Notes: generated from the letters alone by a model not told the origin. Shown: positions 50,285-59,864, counted from the stretch's first letter. The stretch: 64,000 bases of DNA from Clostridium amylolyticum (GCF_900142075.1 NZ_FQZO01000008.1:62001-126000), one strand, 5' to 3'. Numbers and translations: made by a program.

Positions 50285-52684
50285 TTAATTTGGATTATAC
50301 CTCAGTACTCTCATAGCGTTTAATACTGCTATAAGGGCTACTCCTACGTCTGCAAATACCGCTTCCCACATGGTGGCTACGCCGAAGGCTCCCATTATTA
50401 GCACTATTAGCTTGACTCCTAGGGCAAATATTATATTTTGCCATACTATTTTACGTGTGTTTTTTGCAATCTTTATAGCGCTGGCTATCTTCGAAGGTTC
50501 ATCTGTCATGATGACTACATCTGCTGCTTCTATGGCTGCATCTGAACCCAGACCTCCCATAGCTATGCCTATGTCTGCTCTGGCAAGCACAGGGGCATCA
50601 TTTATACCATCTCCCACAAATACTACTTTCCCTTGGGAGGATTTTTGGCTGTCTATAAGTTCAAGCTTTTCTACTTTATCTTGAGGCAGAAGTTCTGAGT
50701 AAACTTTATCTAGTCCTAAAGTTTCTCCTACCTTTGTACCTACCTTCTTGCTGTCTCCTGTAAGCATTATGGTGTTTTTTATTCCTAATTTTTTAAGATC
50801 TTGTATGGCTTTTTGTGCATCTTCTTTTATTTCATCGGATATTACTATATATCCTGCATACTTCTTGTCTATAGCTAGATATACTATGGTTCCTGCTGAA
50901 TCTTGCACTGTATAATTTATATTTTCTTTATTCATAAGCTTGCTGTTTCCAGCTAGTATTTCTTTTCCTTCTACCAAGGCTCTGGTACCATGTCCTGCTA
51001 TTTCTTCATAGCTTTTTACTTGATTCTTGTCTAATTCCTTTCCATAAGCCTTTATTATAGAAGTGGCTATAGGGTGATTGGAATGACTTTCTGCAAAGGC
51101 TGCATACTGTAAAATTTCATTCTTGTTAAAGCCCTTTTCATTATGAATTTCTGTAACATTGAATACTCCTTTTGTAAGAGTTCCAGTCTTGTCAAATACC
51201 ACGGTTTCAATGGAGTTTAAAGCTTCAAGATAGTTACTTCCTTTAACTAATATTCCATTTTTAGAAGCACCGCCTATGCCTCCAAAAAATCCTAGAGGTA
51301 TGGAAACCACCAAAGCACATGGACAAGATATAACTAGGAATATTAATGCCCTATACACCCAATCTGAAAAGGTTGCTCCACTTATCACTAATGGAGGTAC
51401 TACCGCTAAAACTAATGCTGTAATAACTACTGCAGGGGTATAATATCTTGCAAATTTAGTTATAAAGTTTTCTGTAGGCGCCTTTCTGCTGCTGGCATTT
51501 TCCACTAGATTTAATATCTTTGTTACAGTGGATTCCCCAAAAACTTTGCTAACTTTAATGTGAATTAAACCATTCTTGTTTACAAAGCCTCCCAACACTT
51601 CACTTCCTGTTTCAATTTCCCTTGGTACCGACTCTCCAGTTAATGCTGAAGTGTCCATCATGGAAGTTCCTTCTACTACAATTCCGTCTAGAGGTACTTT
51701 TTCTCCTGGCTTAACTACGATTATATCTCCCACCATCACATCTTCTGGGGATACTTTTTTCACTTGGCCGCCTATGAGTAAGTTAGCATAGTCAGGTCTT
51801 ATATCCATTAAATCTGCAATGGATTTTCTGGATCTATTTACCGCTAAATCTTGGAATAGTTCTCCTACTTGGTAAAACAGCATAACAGCTGCCCCTTCAG
51901 CGTAATCTCCTATGGCAAAAGCACCTATAGTAGCTACAGACATCAAGAAATTCTCATCAAACACTTGACCTCTTAATATATTCTTAAATGCTCTTAATAC
52001 CACTTCTCCACCTGCTAAAAGATAACTTACAAACAGAGTTAATATTTCAATTTTCTCAGGTAAATCAAATATCAAAGCTGTTAGAAAGAGTATAAAAGCT
52101 ACAGAAAATTGAATAAATTTCCCCTTAAGCTCTTCATTATCCTCTTCATTAGATGAACTTCTGCTTTCTGTAGAAACATTTTTATCTATACTCTTTACCA
52201 CTACTTCTGGTTCAAGCTTTTTGATTATATCCTTTGACTCCTGTAAAACTCTTTCATATTCTTCATGAGCATCCAATGAAAAGGTCAGCTTCTTAGTGGT
52301 AAAATTCACAAAAGCCTCACTGACTCCTGAAATGTTTTGTATTTTATTTTCTATTTTAGCTGCACAATTGGCACAATCTAAATTTTCTAAGATAAATTCA
52401 TAATTTTTATTAGAGCTTTTATTTATATCGGAAGGATTATTCCTAGAGTTATTGTTTAAATTTCTATAATTTAAGATATTATCTTCACTTTCATGGTTAT
52501 GGAAATTATCTTTTTCATCCCCATGACTGTGACAATTATTATTTTCACTTTCATGGTTGCAACAACCATGGTGGTTGTGTGCACTATTTCCATTGTGTGA
52601 GTCTTTATTCTTTACTGCATTAATATTAGAATTATTTACTTGTACACCTTCTACATTAAGAACTCTTCTATTGTTTTCCCCCAT
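50285..52684 (-). CDS. cadA: Zn/Cd/Pb-exporting P1B-type ATPase
   Basis: A 799-residue metal pump. The N terminus is His-rich (several HNHH, HSHGDEKDNFHNHE clusters, residues 29-70), then a heavy-metal-associated domain with DCANCAAK (about 103-110). Membrane helices follow with the CPC motif in VISCPCALVVSIPLG, phosphorylation site VFDKTGTLTKG, HP motif SHSNHPIA and hinge GDGINDAPVLARADIG. CPC plus the His-rich leader indicates Zn/Cd/Pb efflux. It follows the arsR/cadC-like gene by 15 nt. Confidence 0.95.
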   Translation of the reverse strand: MGENNRRVLNVEGVQVNNSNINAVKNKDSHNGNSAHNHHGCCNHESENNNCHSHGDEKDNFHNHESEDNILNYRNLNNNSRNNPSDINKSSNKNYEFILENLDCANCAAKIENKIQNISGVSEAFVNFTTKKLTFSLDAHEEYERVLQESKDIIKKLEPEVVVKSIDKNVSTESRSSSNEEDNEELKGKFIQFSVAFILFLTALIFDLPEKIEILTLFVSYLLAGGEVVLRAFKNILRGQVFDENFLMSVATIGAFAIGDYAEGAAVMLFYQVGELFQDLAVNRSRKSIADLMDIRPDYANLLIGGQVKKVSPEDVMVGDIIVVKPGEKVPLDGIVVEGTSMMDTSALTGESVPREIETGSEVLGGFVNKNGLIHIKVSKVFGESTVTKILNLVENASSRKAPTENFITKFARYYTPAVVITALVLAVVPPLVISGATFSDWVYRALIFLVISCPCALVVSIPLGFFGGIGGASKNGILVKGSNYLEALNSIETVVFDKTGTLTKGVFNVTEIHNEKGFNKNEILQYAAFAESHSNHPIATSIIKAYGKELDKNQVKSYEEIAGHGTRALVEGKEILAGNSKLMNKENINYTVQDSAGTIVYLAIDKKYAGYIVISDEIKEDAQKAIQDLKKLGIKNTIMLTGDSKKVGTKVGETLGLDKVYSELLPQDKVEKLELIDSQKSSQGKVVFVGDGINDAPVLARADIGIAMGGLGSDAAIEAADVVIMTDEPSKIASAIKIAKNTRKIVWQNIIFALGVKLIVLIMGAFGVATMWEAVFADVGVALIAVLNAMRVLRYNPN

Positions 52685-52699
52685 AATCTTGTCCTCCTT

Positions 52700-53071
52700 C
52701 TACTTCTCTTGAACGTGGAGAAGTCCTTGATCAAAAATGCTCTTTATATGGTTATCGCTTAAGGAATAATAAACTACTTTTCCTTCTCTTCTAAACTTAA
52801 CTAAGTTAGCTTGTTTCAAAACTCTAAGCTGATGAGATATAGCTGATTGAGTCATGGAAAGCGCCACGGATAAATCGCAAACGCACATTTCAGATTCAAA
52901 GAGTGCTGATAATATTTTTACCCTAGTGCTGTCTCCAAATACCTTAAATAATTCTGCCAAGTCATATAAAAGCTCTTCTTCTGGCATAACTTTAAGCACC
53001 TTATCAATGGTATCTTGGTGAATAACATTACTTTTGCAAACCTCTATATTTTTTTCTTCCATCTTAGCCAT
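52700..53071 (-). CDS. cadC: ArsR/SmtB family metal sensor (CadC-like)
   Basis: A 123-residue repressor. The winged helix includes FGDSTRVKILSALFESEMCV, CDLSVALSMTQSAISHQLRV and YYSLSDNHIKSIFDQGLLHV. The Cys-x-Cys in SEMCVCDLS corresponds to the alpha3N-type metal site of CadC, and the N-terminal Cys12 may contribute. It would release its operator on binding Cd, Pb or Zn. It is co-transcribed with the pump gene, and an operator lies 65 nt upstream. Confidence 0.93.
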   Translation of the reverse strand: MAKMEEKNIEVCKSNVIHQDTIDKVLKVMPEEELLYDLAELFKVFGDSTRVKILSALFESEMCVCDLSVALSMTQSAISHQLRVLKQANLVKFRREGKVVYYSLSDNHIKSIFDQGLLHVQEK

Positions 53072-53135
53072 ATAATCTCTCCTATCCCTTGTATATTAAA
53101 TATATAATCATAAATTAATTTTTTTATCATATGTT

Positions 53136-53157
53136 CATATGAATAAGTATTCATATG
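53136..53157. promoter_or_regulatory. CadC/CzrA-type operator
   Basis: CATATGAATA-AG-TATTCATATG is a perfect 10-2-10 palindrome. ArsR/SmtB repressors bind this kind of imperfect 12-2-12 repeat over their promoter. It precedes the cadC-cadA operon. Confidence 0.8.
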
Positions 53158-53311
53158 TTCTAATAACAGTATATGACACTTACATCATTTTGGTCAAGCT
53201 TTTTGAGATAAAATATTATAAATTTTTGTTGATTTTTATTAGAAAAAAACGACAAGATTATGGCATAAATTTTCTTTCTAATATTATATCTTCCATGTAT
53301 CGCCCATAAAA

Positions 53312-53343
53312 AATAACCACTTTATTTCAATAAAATGGTTATT
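53312..53343 (-). terminator. Terminator after the XRE/DUF2975 operon
   Basis: AATAACCA-c-TTTAT pairs with ATAAA-a-TGGTTATT (53312-53343); the minus strand continues TTTTTTATGG. Confidence 0.7.
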
Positions 53344-53477
53344 AAAGAAAACTTAGAATAATACTTCAGCAATATAAAGTCTTTTTATATCAGGGAAAAA
53401 TATTAAGTATATTATGGAAGAGTCTTTTTATTAGTGGACATACCAGTATATCTTCTAATAAATAACTTTTAAGTTTC

Positions 53478-53681
53478 TTATTTTGAATACTCCAGGATGT
53501 CACCTGGTTGGCACTCCAATACTTCACAGATCTTCTCTAAGGTAGAAAATCGAATGGCTTTTGCTTTTCCATTTTTCAATATAGAGATATTGGACATTGT
53601 AATGCCTACTTGCTCGGATAATTCAGTTACGCTGATTTTCTTTTTGGCTAATATAACATCTAAATTCACTATAATAGTCAT
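53478..53681 (-). CDS. XRE family small helix-turn-helix protein (YozG type)
   Basis: A 67-residue Cro/C1-type regulator: VNLDVILAKKKISVTELSEQ, VGITMSNISILKNGKAKAIR and FSTLEKICEVLECQPGDILE, the typical end of this family. It starts 9 nt after the DUF2975 gene. Such pairs are common: a membrane DUF2975 protein with a small XRE regulator. Confidence 0.9.
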   Translation of the reverse strand: MTIIVNLDVILAKKKISVTELSEQVGITMSNISILKNGKAKAIRFSTLEKICEVLECQPGDILEYSK

Positions 53682-53690
53682 TATTACACC

Positions 53691-54170
53691 TCATATGGTT
53701 AAATCATTCTCCTTTTTCAATTCACTTGCATTTTCAACAAGATGAGAAATTGTAGCAGAAGCAATGGCAATGGATATTCCCACAAAAATGATAAACAGGA
53801 CACCAAGTATAATACTAGGATGTAAAAGATTTAAAATAAGTAAAATAAACATTGCTGCCAAGTAAAGTATACATTCTAATAAAGCTAGTTTACTTATAAG
53901 CTTTAGGCTCTTAGAATTTTCTATACAAAAGGAATTGTCCTTGGAAATTTCTTGACAAATAAGCCATGCTTTATAAAGTGCTATATAAAAGGGAATAGCA
54001 GTAACCCATATAAATACTAAACAAGGCCAAAACATATAATCTAATTCCGGATTCATCAATACAGCCTCTTTTCCTAAAGCCGGAACAATTAATAAACATA
54101 AGATAGCTGCAATAAAAGCAGCAAAAGCTATAACAAATTTTAGCCATTTTGACAATTCTATTTGTTTCAT
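53691..54170 (-). CDS. DUF2975 membrane protein
   Basis: A 159-residue protein with four membrane helices. The family hallmark is the internal SKDNSFCIENSKSLKLISKL near 75-94 and a C-terminal FVGISIAIASATISHLVENA near 130-149, followed by charged residues. Its function is unknown; it is paired with the XRE regulator and probably works with it. AGGAG lies 9 nt before the ATG. Confidence 0.85.
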   Translation of the reverse strand: MKQIELSKWLKFVIAFAAFIAAILCLLIVPALGKEAVLMNPELDYMFWPCLVFIWVTAIPFYIALYKAWLICQEISKDNSFCIENSKSLKLISKLALLECILYLAAMFILLILNLLHPSIILGVLFIIFVGISIAIASATISHLVENASELKKENDLTI

Positions 54171-54377
54171 ATGATCATCTCCTCATATGTAATTATATTA
54201 CATATGCCTGTGCTATTCAATATAATTTTATTGATAATCAATAAAATTATACTGTTTTTTAAATAATTAAGATGAATTGTAAAGCGAGAAGGTGAATTGC
54301 AACGCGAAATTCCCATTTGTATTACGAGAATCCAGTTTTGAAAATTAAAACTCTTTCTAAAAATTAAAAAATAAAAA

Positions 54378-54431
54378 CCAGTCACCGTTAACAATTTGTT
54401 AACGGTGACTGGCACTTGACAAGTGACAAAT
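54378..54431. terminator. 17-bp hairpin terminator with GTGCCAGG-family tail
   Basis: CCAGTCACCGTTAACAA (54378-54394) is perfectly complementary to TTGTTAACGGTGACTGG (54396-54412). On the minus strand TTTTTATTTTTTAATTT follows, so it terminates the dipeptide epimerase operon. The adjoining GACAAGTGACAAATTAC (54418-54434) also occurs, inverted, in the palindrome at 31855-31921. Confidence 0.75.
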
Positions 54432-55507
54432 TACTCATTAATCCCTTCAATACCCAAGCCTGGCTTGTCTGGAAGGGTGATGCTATAGTTATTGAACACA
54501 GCTCCTCCAATAATGGGATCTTCACTGCAAAGAACTGGGCCATCTAGGTCTATTTTGGTTATAATGCTTTTTGCTGCAGCTAGATGCACTGCTGCTGTGA
54601 CGCTTACCTTGGCCTCCAGCATACATCCAAGCATGCACTCCATGCCATAAATTTCCGCTGCGGAACATATTTTTAAGGCATTATGGAGACCTCCAGTTTT
54701 CATGAGCTTGATGTTTATATAGTCTGCTGCCCTTAGCTGCATTATTTTTAAGGCGTCTTTTGGTGAAAATACGCTTTCATCTGCCATTACAGGTATGCCC
54801 ACATTGTCTGTTACAAATTTAAGACCCTCTATGTCATGGGCAATAACAGGTTGTTCTACAAGCTCCAAGTTCATGCCTGCGTCTTCCATGCTCCTAAGTA
54901 TTCTTACAGCTTCTTTTGGCTTCCAGCCTTGATTTGCATCTATTCTAAGCCTTACATCATAACCTACTGCATTTCTTATGGCCTTCATTCTCTCTATGTC
55001 TATAGAAGGATCTTTTCCTACCTTTATTTTTAAGGTATCATATCCAAGGGCAATGGCTTCAAGGCTGTCCTTGGACATTTGCTCAGGATCGTTCACACTT
55101 ATAGTGATGTCTGTAATTATTTCTTTTCTATACCCTCCCCAAATTTTATAAAGCGGAGCTTTAAGCATCTGACCATAAAGATCATATAAAGCTATGTCCA
55201 CAGCCGCTTTAGCAGAGGTGTTTTTTACAAGAGACTTGTCCAATATTAGCATTAGCTCTTCAAAATTCTCAATATCCTTTCCTAAAAGCTGAGGTCTTAT
55301 ATATTCCTCAATGGCTCCTACAATTGAACCTGTGGTGTCTCCAGTTATCACTGCTGTAGGTGGTGCTTCCCCATAGCCAACATTTCCACTGTCAGTTTCT
55401 ATTTTTACTATGATATCTTCAACGCTGTTTACTGTTCGTAGGGCAGTTTTGAAGGGTTTTTTAAGTGGCACGGATATGTGCCCTAGCTTTATATCTGTTA
55501 TTTTCAT
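54431..55507 (-). CDS. Dipeptide epimerase (enolase superfamily)
   Basis: A 358-residue enolase-superfamily enzyme of the muconate-lactonizing/AE-epimerase subgroup. Catalytic features are YDTLKIKVGKD (KxK near 160), LRIDANQGW (Asp near 190), LELVEQPV (Glu), VMADESVFS (Asp) and NIKLMKTGGL (Lys near 266). It epimerises L-Ala-D/L-Glu-type dipeptides, probably from peptidoglycan. It lies downstream of the DUF3870 and DUF819 permease genes, consistent with import and use of dipeptides. Confidence 0.93.
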   Translation of the reverse strand: MKITDIKLGHISVPLKKPFKTALRTVNSVEDIIVKIETDSGNVGYGEAPPTAVITGDTTGSIVGAIEEYIRPQLLGKDIENFEELMLILDKSLVKNTSAKAAVDIALYDLYGQMLKAPLYKIWGGYRKEIITDITISVNDPEQMSKDSLEAIALGYDTLKIKVGKDPSIDIERMKAIRNAVGYDVRLRIDANQGWKPKEAVRILRSMEDAGMNLELVEQPVIAHDIEGLKFVTDNVGIPVMADESVFSPKDALKIMQLRAADYINIKLMKTGGLHNALKICSAAEIYGMECMLGCMLEAKVSVTAAVHLAAAKSIITKIDLDGPVLCSEDPIIGGAVFNNYSITLPDKPGLGIEGINE

Positions 55508-55611
55508 TATAATCCCCCCATTTTATGATTTACAGCTAACTTTTGCTTTACATAAATGAAGCTTTGCAAATATTTATCCGATAGTAAGCAAAATACAGCT
55601 GTTGGCATGAT

Positions 55612-55935
55612 TTATAAATTTCCTGTAACTTCTTGATACTTTTTAACTGCATCTTTATAGGCTACTATTATAGCTTTTTGAGATGATCCAAAATATCTTC
55701 TCTTTATATTGTTTTCTAATTCTTCATCATACTGTCTTAGAAATCTTCCCATAAAAAGACTTTTTATAAATTCACTAGTTGTCCTTATAGTGGAAGAGCA
55801 ACTTACATCGATTATTTCTCCAGAATGTTCCTTTACCACAAAACCTATATAAAAGGATAAATATCTTTTTGTTATGGCATTGTCATTATTAGTCCTTGAA
55901 TTTCCAACAATATATAGAGTATCTTCATCGTACAT
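55612..55935 (-). CDS. DUF3870 protein
   Basis: A 107-residue soluble protein: TLYIVGNSRTNNDNAITKRY at the start, then YIGFVVKEHSGEIIDVSCSS and TSEFIKSLFMGRFL. These match DUF3870 proteins, which occur next to amino-acid or dipeptide utilisation genes. No catalytic assignment is possible. GGGTGATG lies just before the ATG. It lies between the epimerase and the permease. Confidence 0.8.
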   Translation of the reverse strand: MYDEDTLYIVGNSRTNNDNAITKRYLSFYIGFVVKEHSGEIIDVSCSSTIRTTSEFIKSLFMGRFLRQYDEELENNIKRRYFGSSQKAIIVAYKDAVKKYQEVTGNL

Positions 55936-56007
55936 TTCATCACCCTATCTATTATTATTCTCAAACATGTTTAATGTTATTATTAATAAATATGCTTAAT
56001 AATATTA

Positions 56008-57171
56008 TTACAGGATGGACAATATCTTTCCTACTAATATTCCTCCACCAGTACCTACAATATAGCCCATCAAAGCCATGAGCACTCCTATAGGAACTAA
56101 AGCTTCACTATAAGCTCCTGCAAGTATAGGTGCAGATGCTACCCCTCCTATATTGGCAAGGCTTGCTACCCCTAAGGTAAACAAATCCAATTTTAAAAGC
56201 TTTCCTATTAAGCTTAGAAGCAGTGCATGTATACCTAAAATCACAAAACCTGAAATTATATATATTGGCGCCTTAGTTAACTCTGCAAAATTTGCTCTAG
56301 AAGCTATTAGAGCCACTATGGTATATAACATAAGGTTTGAAAGCTGAGAAGAACCTGGTATTTTTGCAAGAGGAGTCATGGCAAAAATCACTCCTGCTAC
56401 CGTAGCAATAAGTATTGTCCAAGTTGTTCCTTGGAAGAAAGTTGACTTTGGAAGCATTCCCCCAAATTGTATGGAAAGAGCGGAAACCAATAAACTTACT
56501 CCAAGAAGTATAATTATGTCTGAAAACTGTATTTCTTTTCTTAAACCTTCTTCATGTTTTGAAAGTTCTGCTCCAATTTCATCTATTACAGAGGTATCTG
56601 CTTTTGTCCATTTATTAAACTTTGGAGCTAGGGATACTGCCCATAGAAGGAACATAACCCATATGGAATAGTTAATAGAGTCCATTAAAAGGGTGTATCC
56701 AAGCTTTGAGTCTGGAATATCCAATGCCCCCTGCACTGCTATCATGTTGCCGGTTCCACCAATCCAGCTTCCGGATAAGGCTGCAAAAGATTTCCATGTG
56801 TCTGGTTCATAAAAGCCTTTAAATAGAATATAAGTAACTATAAATCCTATCATTATGGTAATTGTAGCCGCAAAGAAACCAATAAGCATCTTTGGTCCAA
56901 GCTTTACAATTTTTCTAAGGTCACACCTTAAGAGCATTAAGAATATCATGGCTGGAAGTAAATTGTCTTTAAGAGCCTTATATACTGCTGTTATCTCCTT
57001 ATTACTATTCTGCCAAACCCCAAGAGTAGAAAGTAACATCGCCCCAAAATATAAAAGCACTATTGCAGGTACATAAGTAAAAAACTTACCCTTTGATTTT
57101 TTCTCTGCCAAAACTATCATAGCAGCAAAGAAAATTAAGAAAGCCACATAAGTAAAACCGTTAGTAATCAT
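56008..57171 (-). CDS. DUF819 family membrane transporter
   Basis: A 387-residue protein with 10-11 membrane helices. Two inverted halves carry glycine-rich re-entrant motifs (ALSGSWIGGTGNMIAVQGAL near 131-150; LANIGGVASAPILAGAYSEA near 341-360). DUF819 proteins are secondary transporters related to glutamate or CPA-type carriers. Next to a dipeptide epimerase, dipeptides or glutamate are the likely substrate. GGGGG lies 7 nt before the ATG. The leader contains a terminator-like hairpin. Confidence 0.85.
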   Translation of the reverse strand: MITNGFTYVAFLIFFAAMIVLAEKKSKGKFFTYVPAIVLLYFGAMLLSTLGVWQNSNKEITAVYKALKDNLLPAMIFLMLLRCDLRKIVKLGPKMLIGFFAATITIMIGFIVTYILFKGFYEPDTWKSFAALSGSWIGGTGNMIAVQGALDIPDSKLGYTLLMDSINYSIWVMFLLWAVSLAPKFNKWTKADTSVIDEIGAELSKHEEGLRKEIQFSDIIILLGVSLLVSALSIQFGGMLPKSTFFQGTTWTILIATVAGVIFAMTPLAKIPGSSQLSNLMLYTIVALIASRANFAELTKAPIYIISGFVILGIHALLLSLIGKLLKLDLFTLGVASLANIGGVASAPILAGAYSEALVPIGVLMALMGYIVGTGGGILVGKILSIL

Positions 57172-57228
57172 TTTTTAACCCCCTATTTATTATTGATTTT
57201 GTTAATACATTAATTTTTAACAAACAAA

Positions 57229-57313
57229 AAGCTCATGTAAGGGCAGCATAAAAAATACTTTCCCTCGTGAGCTTTGTTTACGATAGATGATTGGTTACAC
57301 CCAGACAAACCAA
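57229..57313 (-). promoter_or_regulatory. Leader with terminator-like hairpin before the DUF819 operon
   Basis: On the minus strand AAGCTCA-cgAGGG (57274-57262) pairs with CCCTtaca-TGAGCTT (57243-57229) and is followed by TTTTGTTTG. Upstream, TTGGTT (57313-57308) pairs with AACCAA (57296-57291). A terminator inside a leader, 58 nt before the start codon, suggests attenuation. I recognise no riboswitch class. Confidence 0.45.
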
Positions 57314-57379
57314 GCAGCAGAAAAATGAATGTTACTAATTATTCTACATCAATTTACTGAATTGTTCAACATATTTTAT

Positions 57380-57940
57380 TCAAGTTAAATTACCTAAAAT
57401 GCTTAACTCTTTAGTGATTTTAACCCATTCATCAAATTTAATATGCCTTGTATCATCTTTTGTATACGTGTATTTGTCACGAATTTTTTGAATGTCATTT
57501 ATATGGCTTCTTATCTTCATTAATGAGTTTATGTCTTCCTTTTTCACCACAAATTTAGAACTATTATTTTCTTTTTTTACGCTGGATATAAAATCATTTA
57601 AGTCATACTGCTTTTTAGAATATCCACCAAAATTACCGATTTTTTTATTATTTTTTCTACCACTCTTTATAGCGGTATCTCTAAGGCTATAGGAGTTAAT
57701 AATAATATTCTCATAATTTTTCTGCATTCTGTTTAGCTGATCATTATCCACTTCATTGGTATCCATAATAATCTTCTTCAATTCCATATCTAATTCATCT
57801 GCATTTATGAATATAGCGCTTAACATATACTGTGCATTGTCCTTTGTAATTAGCTTATATTTTCTGTATTCATAGAACATAAAGATATTTAGTATTATAG
57901 ATACTCCAAGGAAAATAGTAACTAATCTTTTAGGTTTCAT
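57380..57940 (-). CDS. Membrane-anchored hypothetical protein
   Basis: A 186-residue protein. One N-terminal membrane helix (residues 7-24) is followed by a hydrophilic, mainly helical, Lys/Asn-rich outer domain. I do not recognise a family. GGAGAG lies 8 nt before the ATG. It is a single gene, and its terminal region abuts the DUF819 leader. Confidence 0.6.
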   Translation of the reverse strand: MKPKRLVTIFLGVSIILNIFMFYEYRKYKLITKDNAQYMLSAIFINADELDMELKKIIMDTNEVDNDQLNRMQKNYENIIINSYSLRDTAIKSGRKNNKKIGNFGGYSKKQYDLNDFISSVKKENNSSKFVVKKEDINSLMKIRSHINDIQKIRDKYTYTKDDTRHIKFDEWVKITKELSILGNLT

Positions 57941-58048
57941 TTAAAAACTCTCCTATAGTCTAATACTTTTTATATGCTCTTAGTAAAAATTATTTCTAAA
58001 GGCTCATTAGGCATAAGGAAACTGCCTGAATCTTTATATCCTAATTTT

Positions 58049-58255
58049 CTATGATTGCTTTTTCTTCTCTATTTTGGTGATAACTATTCCAGCAATAATT
58101 ATTATGGCTATTCCTGAAAGCCACTTGAAAAACTCTGGAATAGAAGTGCCTTTTAATAAATATCTCCATAATTCAGCGAAGGAAAATCCTAATATCCAAA
58201 ATAAAAATTTTCCTAGCTTACTATTTTTATTACCATCCTTAGTTGATTTCTCCAT
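58049..58255 (-). CDS. Small two-helix membrane protein
   Basis: A 68-residue protein with a charged start, a hydrophobic stretch KFLFWILGFSFAELWRYLL (16-34) and a second helix SGIAIIIIAGIVITKI (47-62), then a lysine tail. GGAGATT lies 8 nt before the ATG. No family is recognised; the good ribosome site and clean composition support a real gene. Confidence 0.6.
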   Translation of the reverse strand: MEKSTKDGNKNSKLGKFLFWILGFSFAELWRYLLKGTSIPEFFKWLSGIAIIIIAGIVITKIEKKKQS

Positions 58256-58372
58256 TCTGCCAATCTCCTTTGTTTAATAGTTTGTAATATCCCAGTAATT
58301 CATTGAATACTGAAAATTCTTCTTCTAATATCTTTTATTTAGGCATTTGTAAATCTTAAATATACTAATGAG

Positions 58373-58798
58373 CTATATTGCTTTTTTCATATAATATCTT
58401 TTATGTTCACTTGGACAATCATCTAGCACTCCGAATATCTCATATCCATGCTTAATATAAAAGTCCTTAGCTTGAAAATCGAAGGTATCTAAATGTATCA
58501 ACTTACAGCCTTTTTCTTTGGCAATCTTCTCTATTAAATTTAAAAGTATAGTTCCATACCCATGTTTTCTAAAGTCTTCTTTAACCCATAAAACATCTAT
58601 ATAGAGACAGTTCCAGCAATACATTAAGCTATTGACTCCTGCTAAAACATTCCCTTGAGAGTCTTTTATAATTCTATTAATGGAAACGAAGGGCTTTTCT
58701 TGGGTAAAAGGCACCTTACCCATGTTATATTCCACTATGCCATCATCCACTATTTCATATTCTTCTTTTGTACTTTTTTCTATAATATAATTTTCCAT
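58373..58798 (-). CDS. GNAT family N-acetyltransferase
   Basis: A 141-residue GNAT. The acetyl-CoA-binding region is visible: LYIDVLWVKEDFRKHGYGTI then LLNLIEKIAKEKGCKLIHLD (about 66-105, with the R-K-H-G-Y-G pyrophosphate loop), and FYIKHGYEIFGVLDDCP near the end. The substrate is unknown. The gene is monocistronic. Confidence 0.88.
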   Translation of the reverse strand: MENYIIEKSTKEEYEIVDDGIVEYNMGKVPFTQEKPFVSINRIIKDSQGNVLAGVNSLMYCWNCLYIDVLWVKEDFRKHGYGTILLNLIEKIAKEKGCKLIHLDTFDFQAKDFYIKHGYEIFGVLDDCPSEHKRYYMKKAI

Positions 58799-58947
58799 CT
58801 TTATCTTTCCTTTCTATAACTTCCTCCAAGCAATCTAAGAATATTCCCAAAGCTTGTACCATCATTATCCTTTAATGTATACTAATTTATTAACTTTGCG
58901 CATTTACTTTACATAAACATTTCTTATAAGAAAGTCTTAATTAAAAA

Positions 58948-59427
58948 TTATTTGATATATATAACTTTACCAATAATACTTTTATACTTTATGGCCCCTA
59001 GCTCTCTGCTATCTTTGCTTCTTGGGCGATTATCTCCTAAAACATATATGTAACCTTTAGGCACTTGAGTTTTAGGTATATCACTGGTGTATACATCTTT
59101 CTTTAAATAGTCTTCATTAAGTTTTTTATCGTTTATATAAATAGTATTGTTAATGCATTCAATAGTTTCACCTTCCAGTGCCACTAGCCTTTTCACCAAA
59201 AAGTCTTCATTTTGTGGATTCTTCACTATAACTATATCCCCTCTATTAAAATCCTTTCTATAAGTGCTCACTTTTTCTATTATAAGCTTATTCTTATCAA
59301 CTAAGGTGGGCTCCATAGAAATCCCTTTTACCGTTACCACATCAAGGATTGCCACCTTTATAATTACCGTTACTACAACAATAATTACTGATGGCAGCCA
59401 TTCTTTAACAAACTTCTTTTTGTCCAT
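58948..59427 (-). CDS. lepB: Signal peptidase I
   Basis: A 159-residue SipS-type peptidase. One membrane helix (13-32), catalytic Ser37 in GISMEPTL, and Lys79 in DFLVKRLVALEGE. The conserved box GYIYVLGDNRPRSKDSRELG near 126-145 is present. It cleaves signal peptides outside the membrane. It follows the small membrane gene at 59472 by 44 nt and may be co-transcribed. The genome likely has others, since many secreted proteins are encoded here. Confidence 0.95.
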   Translation of the reverse strand: MDKKKFVKEWLPSVIIVVVTVIIKVAILDVVTVKGISMEPTLVDKNKLIIEKVSTYRKDFNRGDIVIVKNPQNEDFLVKRLVALEGETIECINNTIYINDKKLNEDYLKKDVYTSDIPKTQVPKGYIYVLGDNRPRSKDSRELGAIKYKSIIGKVIYIK

Positions 59428-59471
59428 AATACCTCCTACATGGCTCTACTAATTTTCTTTTAAGTCCAAAC

Positions 59472-59792
59472 TTATTCTAAATTTTCTTTTGTATTACTTT
59501 CAAAATATTTGAAAGCAATCAAAATTAACTCACATACAAGCTTCCATATTATCAATACAATAACTAGATAAAGTATTGCTAAGAATATGGATGAACCATA
59601 TACCGTTGGTCCCTTCATCATTCTCTCTATGTTTCCATTCTGTACAGCCAGAATTCCCTTGCTTACAGCTTTCTTCAAATTTACCTCTTTACCAAACTGT
59701 ATTGCCTTATAACCTATCACTGGAATTCCTGCATAATATAAAAAATGTGTTACAGTATAAGCATCAGACTCTCCTAATTTAAATAATCCCAT
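59472..59792 (-). CDS. Hypothetical membrane protein
   Basis: A 106-residue protein with a short N-terminal hydrophobic patch (residues 14-30) and one strong membrane helix (68-95, SSIFLAILYLVIVLIIWKLV). GGAG lies 11 nt before the ATG. I do not recognise it. It lies just upstream of lepB on the same strand. Confidence 0.6.
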   Translation of the reverse strand: MGLFKLGESDAYTVTHFLYYAGIPVIGYKAIQFGKEVNLKKAVSKGILAVQNGNIERMMKGPTVYGSSIFLAILYLVIVLIIWKLVCELILIAFKYFESNTKENLE

Positions 59793-59864
59793 AATTTCTT
59801 TCGCTCCTTCATAATTTTTATCCTATACCCTTATCCATAACGCCCTTAAATGATGGCTTTTATC

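Noticed and set aside
54167..54415. Minus-strand 82-codon frame between DUF2975 and the epimerase
   Set aside because: It is composed of an AT-rich hairpin and the terminator; there is no ribosome site and no recognisable protein.
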